Source of the DNA: Sediminibacillus massiliensis
GTDB taxonomy: Bacteria; Bacillota; Bacilli; Bacillales; Amphibacillaceae
Length of the DNA stretch: 64,000 nucleotides
Assembly (NCBI RefSeq): GCF_900156915.1
Contig: NZ_LT732535.1
Location: forward strand, 2,739,211 to 2,803,210
Direction: 5' to 3'
Numbering within the stretch: the stretch's first letter is position 1; the number at the start of each line of letters is the position of its first letter. This document shows positions 32,365 to 43,966 of the stretch, piece by piece. A program made the translations under genes and the position numbers. The notes under the pieces are model-generated. The model saw only the letters and a program-made list of their open reading frames with translations. It was not told the origin of the DNA and did no database searches.

Positions 32365-33384
32365 ATGAAGAAAAGAAATTGGTTACTCACTTTGGTTATG
32401 GTATTTACTCTTTCCCTATTACTTGCAGCTTGCGGCGGTGGAGAAGCCGACCCGGAATCAAGCGATGGAGGAAGTGAAGGGTCTGACAGTGGTGAAAGTG
32501 CTGACAGCGGTGACACACAATTCATCAGTGTTCTGACAGGCGGTACAGAAGGTACATATTATCCACTTGGCGGTACGTTTGCACAAATTATCAATAGTAA
32601 CGTAGATAATGTCGAGGCAAATGCACAATCTACTGGTGCGTCGGTGGAAAACATGAAAACAATGAGAGACGGCGAAGCAGAACTGGCTTTCACTCAGACA
32701 GACATCGCTTCTTATGCAACTGAGGGTTCTGTAATGTTTGAAGGTGATCAGATTGATAATATTCAAGCGATTGGTACGCTTTATCCAGAGACAATCCAAA
32801 TTGTTACTACGGCAGACTCTGGAATTGAAACAGTAGCAGATCTAGAAGGAAAAGTAGTATCTGTAGGTGCTCCTGGTTCGGGAACAAATGCCAGTGCAAC
32901 AGATATCCTGGAAGTCTACGGACTAACCATGGATGATATCGAAGCACGCGACTTAGACTTTGGAGATTCCACATCGGGCATCCAGGATGGAACAATCGAT
33001 GCTGCTTTCATTACATCTGGAACACCAACAGGGGCTGTAGAAAGTCTTGCTGCAACTACTGATGTAAATATCGTGCGCTTTGATGAAGATAAGATTCAGG
33101 AATTAATCGATGCTAAACCATATTATGCAGAAGACGAAATTCCAAGCGGCACTTATGGTCTTGAAGAGGCTGTCAAAACAGTTGCAGTACAAGCAATGCT
33201 TGTTACATCTTCTGACTTGAGTGAAGATTTGGTTTATGAGATTACACAGTCTATCTTCGAAAATACCGATCAGATTAGTCATCCTAAAGGAGAATTCATC
33301 TCTGCAGACACTGCATTGGAAGGTGTAGGAATCGACCTCCACCCGGGAGCTCAACGGTATTTTGACGAAAAAGGAATTGAATAG
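32365..33384 (+). CDS. TAXI-family TRAP transporter solute-binding lipoprotein
   Basis: 339 residues. Lipoprotein signal LLLAACGGG (Cys at about 22), then an acidic Ser/Gly/Asp-rich linker to about residue 50. The TAXI domain follows: SVLTGGTEGTYYPLGGTFAQII, STGASVENMKTMRDGEAELAFTQ, VSVGAPGSGTNASA. Captures a substrate (often glutamate or another carboxylate) for the TRAP permease. The acidic surface suits a salty habitat. RBS AAAGGGGG before ATG 32365. Confidence 0.93.
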   Translation: MKKRNWLLTLVMVFTLSLLLAACGGGEADPESSDGGSEGSDSGESADSGDTQFISVLTGGTEGTYYPLGGTFAQIINSNVDNVEANAQSTGASVENMKTMRDGEAELAFTQTDIASYATEGSVMFEGDQIDNIQAIGTLYPETIQIVTTADSGIETVADLEGKVVSVGAPGSGTNASATDILEVYGLTMDDIEARDLDFGDSTSGIQDGTIDAAFITSGTPTGAVESLAATTDVNIVRFDEDKIQELIDAKPYYAEDEIPSGTYGLEEAVKTVAVQAMLVTSSDLSEDLVYEITQSIFENTDQISHPKGEFISADTALEGVGIDLHPGAQRYFDEKGIE

Positions 33385-33488
33385 CAAAATGTAAAGCCCG
33401 GATGAGGATGTTTCGGTGGGGTTGTCCCCTGGTTTGCTACTGCGAAATACTAGTTTAAGATAGTTCTAGTATTCCATTATAGTAACGT

Positions 33489-33525
33489 AGGGGCTGGCCT
33501 CAATGGAACAGCCTCATCTTTTCAT
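33489..33525 (+). terminator. Hairpin between TAXI gene and DUF1850 gene (possible attenuator)
   Basis: GGGGCTG pairs with CAGCCTC around an 11-nt loop and is followed by ATCTTTTC. It may reduce read-through so that the binding protein is made in excess over the membrane subunits. Confidence 0.4.
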
Positions 33526-33588
33526 GTGAGAAAAGTTTACGTGAAATTAATCTGTTCTTTCCTTTAACTTCATTGAGGACGGTTTTGA

Positions 33589-34116
33589 ATGGCTAGATAT
33601 AAAAAAGTCTTATCGTTTAGTGTTGTTTTTATTTTATTTTCTTCTTTCGTTTTTCTTTTCCTTTTTTATCCTTATCGATATGTTTTGTCCTTTCAAGATC
33701 CTTTCACGGATAAAGTTGCAGCCTTCTTGCCGATTAAAAATGGAGACCATTTTTATATACAATTCACACATTCTGTACACCTTTCTGAAGTATTCGAAGA
33801 ATATGAGATAATCGGGGATACCATTTATCCCGTTCAATTGGTATATGAAGATACGGCAATCGGTATGCCTTCCAATGCACAGGAAGGCGAAACATTCGAA
33901 GTGAAAGATGGAAAGTATTACATTTCCAATCTGCAGGGTTCTTATCCTGAAATCAACCTGGCTGTAGGCCAAGTCAGGGCTAATCATACTATTCTGTATA
34001 ATAACAAGGAATACTTGTTAAAAGACTATGTGGGAGCAGGTACATCTATTTCCATTGTACCCGTTTACCAGAATAACTGGAATTTGTTTAAAGGGGTGAA
34101 CATGCTTGAGCGATAA
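33589..34116 (+). CDS. DUF1850 domain protein
   Basis: 175 residues. One N-terminal hydrophobic segment (about 8-28) anchors or exports it. FTHSVHLSEVFEEYEI and YEDTAIGMPS are typical DUF1850 patterns. DUF1850 genes often sit between TAXI and fused TRAP permease genes, so an accessory role in that transport is likely; molecular function unknown. It overlaps the permease start by 11 nt. Confidence 0.85.
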   Translation: MARYKKVLSFSVVFILFSSFVFLFLFYPYRYVLSFQDPFTDKVAAFLPIKNGDHFYIQFTHSVHLSEVFEEYEIIGDTIYPVQLVYEDTAIGMPSNAQEGETFEVKDGKYYISNLQGSYPEINLAVGQVRANHTILYNNKEYLLKDYVGAGTSISIVPVYQNNWNLFKGVNMLER

Positions 34117-36202
34117 CAATAGAACGTTCACAGATGATGAACAGAAAGCCTTACTGGAAAAATACGATCAGGAATCCGCTGTAAGGCAATTGACTGGATT
34201 TATGGCGAAGTTTGTATTTTTTGGATTGCTGGCTTTTTCGCTTTATCAACTTTTTGCCACTACAATCTATCCTCTGCCTGCTCAAATGCACCGTTCCATT
34301 CACATTGGATTCGGTCTTGTATTAATCTTTCTTCTATTCCCTGCCAGAAAAAAATCAAGGCTTAATGGAAAAATTGCCTGGTATGATTACATTCTAGCTG
34401 CATTGGGATTTGGGGTCGGGGCATACTGGCCATTGATGTATGAAGAAATAGTAATGAGAGCCGGGGAAATCAATCAGATGGATTTGCTGGTAGGGACAAT
34501 TGCTGTCTTGTTGGTGCTGGAGGCTACCAGACGTTCAGTCGGCCTTCCGATCACCATTATTGCAGCTGTTTTCCTCGCATATGCTTATTGGGGAAGACAA
34601 ATGCCAGGTTTCCTGATCCACAGAGGGGTCAATTTTGATAACCTGGTACAATCAATGTTTTTTACGACCGAGGGGATATTAGGGACACCTATTTCCGTTT
34701 CGGCTACCTTTATTTTCTTATTCCTCTTGTTTGGCTCTTTCCTGGTAAAAACCGGTGTCGGTCAGTATTTTAATGATTTGGCTGTCGCATTTGCCGGAAA
34801 AAGAACGGGAGGGCCTGCGAAAGTCGCCATTTTTTCCAGTGCCCTGCAAGGGACTATCAGCGGTAGTTCTGTGGCAAATGTTGTCACGTCCGGATCTTTT
34901 ACGATCCCAATGATGAAAAGACTGGGGTACAGGAGAGAATTTGCAGGCGGGGTAGAAGCTGCTGCATCCACCGGCGGGCAATTAATGCCACCGATAATGG
35001 GGGCTGCTGCCTTCTTGATGATCGAGTTTATCGGTATAGATTACTGGACAATTGCCAAGGCGGCTGCCATACCTGCATTGTTATATTTCACCGGGGTATG
35101 GATTATGACCCACTTCGAGGCAAAGCGTACCGGATTAAGCGGTTTATCCGACGAAGAAATACCCGATAAAAAAGAAGTACTCAAAAAAATATACTTATTA
35201 CTGCCGATCCTGGCAATCGTATTCTTCCTTAGTACTGGTATCAGTGTAATGCGCGCGGCCATCTATGGAATTTTGACGACCATTTTGGTGGGCTTGCTGA
35301 GGGAAGAACGTTTCAGGAAGATTTATCCGGCGGTTTTCGGTATAGCCTTTGTCGGTTATCTCATTTTTGGTTGGATAACTGGCGGTGTCTCGATTACACA
35401 GGGGTTGATAATTGCCGCGCTCGCTACGGTGATCGTCAGTTACTTCTTTGATGAAAACTTTAAAGATTCTGTCGATGCCCTTGTCGATGGAGCAAGAACG
35501 GCATTGGCTGTCGTAGCAGCAACTGCAGCTGCAGGTATTATTGTCGGCGTAGTGACAAAAACCGGTCTTGGATTAAAACTGGCGAACAGCCTTGTCTCAT
35601 TGGCGAATGAACAATTGCTGCTTACCTTGTTCTTCACCATGATTGCTGCGATTATCCTCGGGATGGGTTCGCCGACAACTGCAAACTATGTTATTACATC
35701 GACCATTGCTGCCCCGGCGATTATCCTGTTGGATGTTGCAGATTTGCCGGCCCATTTATTTGTCTTTTATTTTGGCATTGTAGCAGATATCACTCCTCCA
35801 GTTGCTTTGGCTGCTTTTGCGGCAGCTGGTGTCGCATCCGCCGAGCCAATCAGGACTGGTCTGAACGCGGCCAAAATAGCAATCGCAGCTTTTATTATCC
35901 CATACATGTTTGTATTACAGCCGCAGTTGCTGATGATTGATACGACTTTTTGGGAGTTGATATGGGTCTTGTTTACAGCAATAGCCGGTATGATAGCAAT
36001 AGGAGCTGGATTAATAGGTTACTGGTATCGGAAAGTTTACTGGCCGGAACGAATACTTGCTGTAGCCGGAGGCCTTACCTTGATTTATCCTGGTGTTTGG
36101 ACCGATGTAATCGGACTAACAGTATTCGGTATTTTACTCGCCATGCAATTTCTCCTTAAGAGAAATCAATTGGGTGTACCGGAAACACGGGCAAGAGCCT
36201 GA
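34106..36202 (+). CDS. TRAP transporter permease, fused DctQ-DctM type
   Basis: 698 residues with many hydrophobic helices. A short four-helix DctQ-like part at about 30-130 is fused to a DctM-like part with TRAP-fusion signatures (SSVANVVTSGSFTIPMMKR, GGVEAAASTGGQLMPPIMGAAAF, GMGSPTTANYVI, FYFGIVADITPPVALAAFAAAG). Imports the TAXI ligand using an ion gradient, often sodium. It starts with TTG 34106 behind GGGGTGA, inside the end of the DUF1850 gene. Confidence 0.95.
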   Translation: MSDNNRTFTDDEQKALLEKYDQESAVRQLTGFMAKFVFFGLLAFSLYQLFATTIYPLPAQMHRSIHIGFGLVLIFLLFPARKKSRLNGKIAWYDYILAALGFGVGAYWPLMYEEIVMRAGEINQMDLLVGTIAVLLVLEATRRSVGLPITIIAAVFLAYAYWGRQMPGFLIHRGVNFDNLVQSMFFTTEGILGTPISVSATFIFLFLLFGSFLVKTGVGQYFNDLAVAFAGKRTGGPAKVAIFSSALQGTISGSSVANVVTSGSFTIPMMKRLGYRREFAGGVEAAASTGGQLMPPIMGAAAFLMIEFIGIDYWTIAKAAAIPALLYFTGVWIMTHFEAKRTGLSGLSDEEIPDKKEVLKKIYLLLPILAIVFFLSTGISVMRAAIYGILTTILVGLLREERFRKIYPAVFGIAFVGYLIFGWITGGVSITQGLIIAALATVIVSYFFDENFKDSVDALVDGARTALAVVAATAAAGIIVGVVTKTGLGLKLANSLVSLANEQLLLTLFFTMIAAIILGMGSPTTANYVITSTIAAPAIILLDVADLPAHLFVFYFGIVADITPPVALAAFAAAGVASAEPIRTGLNAAKIAIAAFIIPYMFVLQPQLLMIDTTFWELIWVLFTAIAGMIAIGAGLIGYWYRKVYWPERILAVAGGLTLIYPGVWTDVIGLTVFGILLAMQFLLKRNQLGVPETRARA

Positions 36203-36206
36203 AAAT

Positions 36207-36239
36207 GACAGCTCCTTCTGTGGAAGGGGCTGTTTTTTT
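36207..36239 (+). terminator. Terminator of the TRAP operon
   Basis: Stem ACAGCTCC / GGGGCTGT with seven T's, just past the permease stop. Confidence 0.85.
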
Positions 36240-36298
36240 ACTTTTACATAACCACAAAAAGTGGTAATAGCAAAGAAACAAGAGATAGAGGTGAGCGA

Positions 36299-36979
36299 AT
36301 GGTAAAGCAAATACTTAATAATGACTGGCAGGATATCTTGCAAAGCGAATTTCAGGAGGAATACTATCTTAACTTAAGAGAATTCTTAAAGCAGGAGTAT
36401 AATAATCAGACTGTCTTCCCTGCAATGGAAAATATTTATGAGGCGTTAAATTTAACTCCATATTCGGAAACGAAGGTAGTTATCCTTGGACAAGATCCTT
36501 ACCATGGGCCTGACCAGGCACATGGGCTCAGTTTTTCCGTTCAGCCTGGTGTTAACCCGCCGCCTTCTTTGAAAAATATATTCAAGGAGCTGCAGGACGA
36601 TCTTGGCTGCCCGATTCCAGAGCATGGTTATTTAAAGAAATGGGCAGACCAAGGGGTGTTGCTCTTAAATACTGCTTTGACGGTAAGGAAAGGAAAAGCG
36701 GCCTCCCACCGCGGGCAAGGTTGGGAAAATTTCACCAATCGCGTAATAAGAGAATTGAATAAACGGGATACACCGGTTGTCTTCCTCCTTTGGGGCCGTC
36801 ATGCCCAGGAGAAACAGGAATTGTTGGACACAGAGAAACACCGGATTATTACTTCACCCCATCCCAGCCCATTTTCGGCAAGAAAGGGATTCTTTGGGAG
36901 CAAGCCGTTTTCAAGGGCAAACGGCTACCTGGAGGAACTTGGCCAAGACCCCATTGATTGGTGCCTTCCGGTAAAATAA
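36299..36979 (+). CDS. ung: Uracil-DNA glycosylase
   Basis: 226 residues, full length. Signature [22 protein letters not shown] with the catalytic Asp, [11 protein letters not shown], and C-terminal [23 protein letters not shown] with the catalytic His region. Removes uracil from DNA to start base-excision repair. ATG 36299 with AGAGGTGAG. Confidence 0.97.
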   Translation: MVKQILNNDWQDILQSEFQEEYYLNLREFLKQEYNNQTVFPAMENIYEALNLTPYSETKVVILGQDPYHGPDQAHGLSFSVQPGVNPPPSLKNIFKELQDDLGCPIPEHGYLKKWADQGVLLLNTALTVRKGKAASHRGQGWENFTNRVIRELNKRDTPVVFLLWGRHAQEKQELLDTEKHRIITSPHPSPFSARKGFFGSKPFSRANGYLEELGQDPIDWCLPVK

Positions 36980-37129
36980 GCTGATAAGACTATCAAACAT
37001 TTTGAATAGGTATAAACGATTATCCCATGCATTTCGTTTGCAAACTGCTCTGAAAAGAGTATTCTCCTTTTATCCTCCATATGATAGAATAGTTGAGATG
37101 CATACTATTTTTGGTGGAGGTAGAGAAAG

Positions 37130-38464
37130 TTGAGACATAATTTAAAAGCATCTTTTTATATAATGGTGGCGTTGTTGATTGCGTGTACGTCACTCTTTTT
37201 CATTCCGGAAAAAGCCAGTGCTGAATCATTGGATTTGCGGGCTGAATCTGCAATTCTAGTAGATGCAGATACAGGAAAAATATTATACGCAAAGCAGCCA
37301 GATATTAAATTGCCTCCAGCTAGTATGACCAAAATGATGACGGAATATCTCGTATTGGAAGCCATCGAAGAAGGTCAAATCAGCTGGGATACGACGACAG
37401 AAATTAGTGACTATCCATATGAACTATCGGCCAATCCGGCATTTTCAGGAGTAGGCCTTATCCAGGATAAAGAATACACAGTTAGAGAACTATATGAAGC
37501 GATGGCCATCATCTCAGATAATGGCACGACGATTGCGCTTGCAGAACTGGTTGCAGGTACTGAAAGTGATTTTGTAAAGATGATGAACGAAAAAGCAGAA
37601 GAATTGGGTTTGACTGACTATGAATTTGTCAATGCAACCGGGCTTTCCAACTCCCATCTTGGTGACCGCCATCCTGAAGGAACCGCCCCTGACGCCGATA
37701 ATTTGTTGTCAGCTAAGTCTACTGCGATGCTTGCCTATCACTTAGTGAATGATTATCCAGAGGCATTGACTGTTTCCAGTACATTAACAACTGAATTCGA
37801 TGGGAAGCAGTTGGAAAATTTGAACTGGATGCTGCCATGGGATAACAATAACTTTGAACAATTCAGTTATGATGGTGTTGATGGACTGAAAACAGGTTAT
37901 ACGGAACTTGCAGGATACTGCTTCACAGGGACAGCGGAAAGAGATGGAAGAAGGCTCATCTCCGTTGTAATGAAGACAGAGAGCAAGGAAGTTCGTTTTG
38001 AAGAAACTGCAAAACTGTTTGATTATGGTTTTGAGCAATTTGAGAATAAAGAACTTTACCCTGCTGGCTATCAAGCTGATGATCAAGAAACAGTCCCGGT
38101 TGCCAAAGGAAAAGAAGAGGAAGTGGAAGTTGCCTCAAGCTCTGCATTTTCTACATCGGTCAAAGCCGGCGATGAAGAGAACTATGATGTTAAATACAAT
38201 ATCGATGAAGATAAGGTAAATGAAGATGGCGAATTGGTTGCTCCAATAGAAGACGGAGAAAAAGTCGGCACAATGGAAGTGACCTATAACGGGGAAGAGG
38301 ATTTCGGCTATATTAACAATGGTTCGAAAACGAAAACGGTCGATCTTGTTACGACAAGTGCGGTGGAAAAATCCAATTGGTTTGTCTTGTCTATGAGTGC
38401 AGTGGGAAGTTTCTTCGGTAGTGTTTTTTCTACGGTGACTGATACTGTAAAAGGCTGGTTCTAA
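37130..38464 (+). CDS. dacA: D-alanyl-D-alanine carboxypeptidase DacA (PBP5)
   Basis: 444 residues. Signal peptide at 1-31 (AFIPEKASAE-like cleavage region), catalytic SxxK in PPASMTKMM, SDN in IISDNGTT and KTG in DGLKTGYTE. A PBP5 C-terminal domain and a terminal amphipathic helix (VFSTVTDTVKGWF) anchor it to the membrane. Trims the terminal D-Ala of peptidoglycan stems. Starts with TTG 37130 behind GGTGGAGG. Confidence 0.95.
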   Translation: MRHNLKASFYIMVALLIACTSLFFIPEKASAESLDLRAESAILVDADTGKILYAKQPDIKLPPASMTKMMTEYLVLEAIEEGQISWDTTTEISDYPYELSANPAFSGVGLIQDKEYTVRELYEAMAIISDNGTTIALAELVAGTESDFVKMMNEKAEELGLTDYEFVNATGLSNSHLGDRHPEGTAPDADNLLSAKSTAMLAYHLVNDYPEALTVSSTLTTEFDGKQLENLNWMLPWDNNNFEQFSYDGVDGLKTGYTELAGYCFTGTAERDGRRLISVVMKTESKEVRFEETAKLFDYGFEQFENKELYPAGYQADDQETVPVAKGKEEEVEVASSSAFSTSVKAGDEENYDVKYNIDEDKVNEDGELVAPIEDGEKVGTMEVTYNGEEDFGYINNGSKTKTVDLVTTSAVEKSNWFVLSMSAVGSFFGSVFSTVTDTVKGWF

Positions 38465-38588
38465 TAATTCCTGATTAATTTGCGCAATATAGTTGGGAAA
38501 TTAAGTGAATTGCGTTACAATATATTTTAATTGTTAGAATTTAAAAACTATAAAAGATTGCTTTAAGATAAATGGGAGGAATACAAAC

Positions 38589-39473
38589 ATGTCTAACTTG
38601 GGTACAGATCGTGTAAAACGTGGAATGGCTGAAATGCAGAAGGGCGGCGTCATCATGGACGTTGTCAATGCTGAACAAGCAAAGATTGCAGAAGAAGCCG
38701 GTGCGGTTGCAGTCATGGCTTTGGAACGCGTGCCATCTGACATTCGTGCTGCAGGCGGTGTGGCAAGAATGGCCGACCCTACTATCGTAGAAGAGGTAAT
38801 GAATGCCGTTTCTATTCCGGTAATGGCAAAAGCCCGTATCGGACATATCGTCGAAGCCCGCGTATTGGAAGCAATGGGCGTCGATTATATCGATGAAAGT
38901 GAAGTATTGACACCTGCCGATGAAGTATATCATCTCAACAAGCGTGATTATACGGTACCATTTGTATGCGGCTGCCGCGATTTAGGAGAGGCTTCCCGTC
39001 GTATCGGGGAAGGTGCTTCCATGCTGCGGACAAAAGGTGAACCTGGAACAGGCAATATCGTTGAAGCCGTCCGTCATATGCGTGAAGTTCAATCACAAAT
39101 CCGTAAATTAGTCGCTATGTCACATGATGAAGTAATGACTTTCGCTAAAAATATCGGTGCTCCATATGAAGTATTGCTTGATATCAAAGAAAACGGACGC
39201 CTTCCTGTTGTTAACTTTGCAGCAGGTGGTGTGGCAACTCCTGCAGATGCGGCGCTCATGATGCAATTGGGTGCAGATGGCGTATTTGTCGGATCAGGTA
39301 TCTTTAAATCAGACAACCCTGAAAAGTATGCCCGTGCTATCGTGGAGGCAACTACTCATTATGATGACTACGAGTTAATCGGCAGAGTTTCCAAAGATAT
39401 TGGTACTGCAATGAAAGGGATTGAAATCAGTACACTGGCACCAGAAAACCGTATGCAAGAGCGCGGCTGGTAA
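38589..39473 (+). CDS. pdxS: Pyridoxal 5'-phosphate synthase subunit PdxS
   Basis: 294 residues. [52 protein letters not shown] and [21 protein letters not shown] are PdxS signatures. Makes PLP from ribose 5-phosphate, glyceraldehyde 3-phosphate and ammonia supplied by PdxT. GGGAGGA precedes the ATG. Forms an operon with pdxT. Confidence 0.98.
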   Translation: MSNLGTDRVKRGMAEMQKGGVIMDVVNAEQAKIAEEAGAVAVMALERVPSDIRAAGGVARMADPTIVEEVMNAVSIPVMAKARIGHIVEARVLEAMGVDYIDESEVLTPADEVYHLNKRDYTVPFVCGCRDLGEASRRIGEGASMLRTKGEPGTGNIVEAVRHMREVQSQIRKLVAMSHDEVMTFAKNIGAPYEVLLDIKENGRLPVVNFAAGGVATPADAALMMQLGADGVFVGSGIFKSDNPEKYARAIVEATTHYDDYELIGRVSKDIGTAMKGIEISTLAPENRMQERGW

Positions 39474-39542
39474 GTATTTACCTTTAATTGCTTCTAAGTA
39501 AACCGGACTTTTTGTACTTCCTCTTAAAGGAGAAATGTGTAA

Positions 39543-40133
39543 ATGGTTAAAATAGGGGTTTTAGGTCTTCAAGGAGCTGTAAGAGAACATATCCGTTCTG
39601 TGGAAGCTTCTGGAGCAGAAGGTCTGATCATCAAGAAAAAAGAACAATTGGAAGAGATCGATGGATTGATTTTACCCGGCGGGGAAAGCACGACAATGCG
39701 CCGGTTGATTGATAAATATGATTTCTTTGATGCATTAGTAGAGTTCGGAAATAAAGGAAAGCCTATTTTTGGTACATGCGCAGGCTTGATTTTGCTTGCA
39801 AGTGAAATAGTCGGCCAAAAGGATGCCCATTTAAAATTGATGGATATCAAAGTAGAACGGAATGCGTTTGGCCGCCAAAAAGAAAGCTTTGAGACCGATC
39901 TTACAGTTAAAGGTGTGGCGGTAGACTTTAATGCTGTGTTCATTCGTGCTCCATATATCCTGGAAACAGGAGAAAATGTCGAAGTGCTTGCCTCGTACAA
40001 TGAAGCAGTTGTTGCTGCGAGACAAGGCCAATATCTTTGCAGTGCTTTCCATCCGGAATTGACGGATGACCACCGTTTGACAGGGTATTTCGTGGAAATG
40101 GTGGAAGAATCACTGAAAGAACTTGCATCTTAA
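39543..40133 (+). CDS. pdxT: PLP synthase glutaminase subunit PdxT
   Basis: 196 residues, class I glutaminase fold. [24 protein letters not shown], nucleophile Cys in [10 protein letters not shown], and the His-Glu pair in [10 protein letters not shown]. Provides ammonia to PdxS. Lies 70 nt after pdxS. Confidence 0.97.
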   Translation: MVKIGVLGLQGAVREHIRSVEASGAEGLIIKKKEQLEEIDGLILPGGESTTMRRLIDKYDFFDALVEFGNKGKPIFGTCAGLILLASEIVGQKDAHLKLMDIKVERNAFGRQKESFETDLTVKGVAVDFNAVFIRAPYILETGENVEVLASYNEAVVAARQGQYLCSAFHPELTDDHRLTGYFVEMVEESLKELAS

Positions 40134-40169
40134 GGGAATTTTCGCTATTCTATATAGCAATAAGCCGAA

Positions 40170-41723
<1,554 letters not shown>

Positions 41724-41760
41724 AAAAAAGGCGAACTTTAGAAAAAAATATCGAAATGTG

Positions 41761-41790
41761 TTGACAAGTGTTTGATTCGGATGATATAGT
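41761..41790 (+). promoter_or_regulatory. Promoter of tRNA-Ser
   Basis: TTGACA, 18-bp spacer, TATAGT; the tRNA starts 15 nt after the -10. Confidence 0.75.
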
Positions 41791-41805
41791 AATACTTGTC
41801 GACAC

Positions 41806-41898
41806 GGAGGATTACCCAAGTCTGGCTGAAGGGAGCGGTCTTGAAAACCGCCAGGGGCTTCACCGCCCGCGGGGGTTCGAATCCCTCATCCTCCTCCA
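41806..41898 (+). tRNA. tRNA-Ser(UGA)
   Basis: 93 nt with encoded CCA. Acceptor GGAGGAT / ATCCTCC, D-arm, anticodon loop CTTGAAA giving TGA, long variable arm (class II), and T-arm GGGGGTTCGAATCCCTC. The base before CCA reads T, whereas G is the usual serine discriminator. Confidence 0.95.
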
Positions 41899-41931
41899 TA
41901 CATACACACGCAAACAAATTGGAGATTATAT

Positions 41932-41964
41932 AAAAGGCTGTCACTCAGGTGGCAGCTTTTTTTG
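41932..41964 (+). terminator. Terminator after tRNA-Ser
   Basis: GGCTGTCAC / GTGGCAGC (with one G-U) followed by seven T's. Confidence 0.82.
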
Positions 41965-42101
41965 TTATTCCTGACCGCCATTCCTATAATGATATAAAAA
42001 AAACAATTAATAATTTATTGGAAAAGTCTAAATAATGAAAAAATGTATTGACATAAATTAAATTACCCTGCATAATACTTAAAAATAACAAAATATTTTA
42101 A

Positions 42102-42345
42102 GCAATGAACAGGCCAGTACGTAACATCTCGGCGTAAGAGATAGGAATTCATCGGCTGAAAGATTCCTTCGTTTTGAATGTTGTGGAAACCTACCTGTGA
42201 GCTGTCAGGCTAAATCTGACCGTTTTCCGGACGTTATCGGATCAAGTGGATAACTGTTTCACATGAAACGTTGTCAAACAAGGTGGTACCGCGGATGTCA
42301 ACCCTATTCCGTCCTTCTTAGTCAAGGGCGGTGTGGGGTTTTTAT
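42102..42345 (+). promoter_or_regulatory. T-box riboswitch, probably proline-specific, upstream of proC
   Basis: T-box sequence AGGTGGTACCGCGG at 42280-42294. A terminator AACCCTATTCCGTCCTT / AAGGGCGGTGTGGGGTT with T's lies at 42300-42345. The likely specifier CCT (Pro) followed by A is in GAAACCTACC. The GTTTC/GAAAC hairpin at 42255-42270 is an internal T-box stem. Links proline synthesis to tRNA-Pro charging. Confidence 0.9.
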
Positions 42346-42391
42346 ATTGCCGAAAAGTTTTGGCCAATCATGAGGTTTAGGAGGAATGAAT

Positions 42392-43234
42392 GTGTATCGA
42401 AAAGTGGCATTTGTCGGTGGCGGAGCAATGGCTGAAGCAATCATCCAGGGTGTCTTGGCTAAAGGCTTTGTTCATTCGGAACAGATATGGGTGACAAATA
42501 AGGAGAATAGGCAGCGACTCGAACGATTGCACAACGTTTATCACGTAAATTGTTCCATGGATAAGCAAGAAGTGATCGAGCACTCGGACGTTATTATTTT
42601 GTCCGTAAAACCCAAGGATGTTGCGACAGCGATTGAAAACATCAGGGATTATATTACTGAAAGTCAGATAGTTGTCTCTGTGCTGGCGGGCGTATCTACA
42701 GAGTACATTTCCGAACAGTTAGAGAGAAAGTGTCCGGTCATTCGTGCCATGCCTAATACATCGGCAACTATCGGCTACTCGGCGACAGCCATTGCAGCAG
42801 GGAAATATGCAGGAAGAGACCATATGGATCAGGTAGGGGATCTTTTTCAAACAATCGGAACGACGACCATTGTGAAGGAAGATGACTTGCATGCTATCAC
42901 CGGCTTATCTGGGAGCGGTCCCGCTTATATATATTATTTCGTAGAAGCAATGGAAGAAGCAGCAGCAGAGGCTGGTTTACAAAAGGATATTGCCAAACAA
43001 CTCATCATTCAGACATTGGTAGGTGCTGCAGAGATGCTGAAATCGTCCAATGAGAAGCCGGCAGTTTTGAGACAGCGGATTACAAGTCCCGGGGGGACGA
43101 CTCAAGCCGGATTGGATACCCTTGAAAGATATAAATATCAGGAAGCATTGATGGCATGCATTAAACAAGCTGCTGCAAGATCGGTTGAACTCGGCAGTCC
43201 TTACCAAGGTAAACTAAAAAACCCGCAGTCATAA
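42392..43234 (+). CDS. proC: Pyrroline-5-carboxylate reductase
   Basis: 280 residues. Rossmann start VAFVGGGAMAEAIIQG, AGVSTEYI, RAMPNTSATIGYSATAI, and the P5CR signature ITGLSGSGPAYIYYFVEAM with SPGGTTQAGLDTLE. Last step of proline synthesis using NAD(P)H; proline is a compatible solute. GTG 42392 is 7 nt after AGGAGG. The in-frame ATG 42386 is only 1 nt from it and less likely. Confidence 0.95.
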   Translation: MYRKVAFVGGGAMAEAIIQGVLAKGFVHSEQIWVTNKENRQRLERLHNVYHVNCSMDKQEVIEHSDVIILSVKPKDVATAIENIRDYITESQIVVSVLAGVSTEYISEQLERKCPVIRAMPNTSATIGYSATAIAAGKYAGRDHMDQVGDLFQTIGTTTIVKEDDLHAITGLSGSGPAYIYYFVEAMEEAAAEAGLQKDIAKQLIIQTLVGAAEMLKSSNEKPAVLRQRITSPGGTTQAGLDTLERYKYQEALMACIKQAAARSVELGSPYQGKLKNPQS

Positions 43235-43235
43235 T

Positions 43236-43278
43236 AAAAAAAAGCACCTGCTGATTTTATTCAGCAAGTGCTTTTTTC
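43236..43278. terminator. Bidirectional terminator between proC and dck
   Basis: 12-bp stem AGCACCTGCTGA / TCAGCAAGTGCT (one mismatch) with A's on the left and T's on the right, between convergent genes. Confidence 0.88.
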
Positions 43279-43282
43279 TGCT

Positions 43283-43966
43283 TTATTTCGTCAATTGACG
43301 GGACTTCCATTTTCTTGATTGCTGGATGAAGTGGCCGATTTTCTCCAAAACAGGTTCAATGGAATTTTCGTTATTAAGCAAGTCGTAATCAGCGATATTG
43401 ATCCTCAGGATTGGACAGGAGTTGAAATTATTGATCCACTGGTCATACCGTTTATACATCTCTTCCCAGTAATCCAAAGGAGTCTGCTGCTCCATCGGAC
43501 GTCCTCGCTCTTTAATCCTCCCGATGACATCATCAAATGAACCTTCCAGGTAAATCAATAAATCCGGATGAGGGAAGTAGGGAGTCATTACCATCGCATC
43601 GAACAAACTCTTGTATGTTTCGTAATCTACCTTTGACATGGTGCCTTCGTCATAATGCATCTTGGCAAAAATGCCTGTATCTTCATAAATGGAACGGTCT
43701 TGAATAAAACCCCCGCCATACTCGAAAATCCGTTTTTGTTCTTTGAAGCGCTCGGCCAAAAAGTAAATTTGTAAATGAAAGCTCCAGCGCTCAAAGTCGG
43801 CGTAAAATTTATCTAAATACGGGTTTGTATCTACTTTTTCAAGTGAAGTGCGAAAGTCCAATGCTTGAGCCAGCGCATTGGTCATAGTTGATTTTCCAAC
43901 ACCGACAGTACCGGCGATCGTGATCACACTGTCAGATGGAATATTGTATTTTTCTCTTAAATTCAT
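43283..43966 (-). CDS. dck: Deoxyadenosine/deoxycytidine kinase
   Basis: 227 residues, dNK family. P-loop GTVGVGKST near residue 20, then IQDRSIYEDTGIFA (catalytic Asp-Arg) and a RIKERGRPMEQQTPL lid. Salvages deoxynucleosides. Its start overlaps the dgk stop by 4 nt. In B. subtilis dck and dgk are also paired near serS. Confidence 0.92.
   Translation of the reverse strand: MNLREKYNIPSDSVITIAGTVGVGKSTMTNALAQALDFRTSLEKVDTNPYLDKFYADFERWSFHLQIYFLAERFKEQKRIFEYGGGFIQDRSIYEDTGIFAKMHYDEGTMSKVDYETYKSLFDAMVMTPYFPHPDLLIYLEGSFDDVIGRIKERGRPMEQQTPLDYWEEMYKRYDQWINNFNSCPILRINIADYDLLNNENSIEPVLEKIGHFIQQSRKWKSRQLTK

Noticed and set aside
42255-42270. TGTTTCACATGAAACG, a parS-like palindrome upstream of proC
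   Set aside because: It lies inside the proC T-box leader and forms an internal hairpin (GTTTC/GAAAC) expected there; two mismatches to parS.
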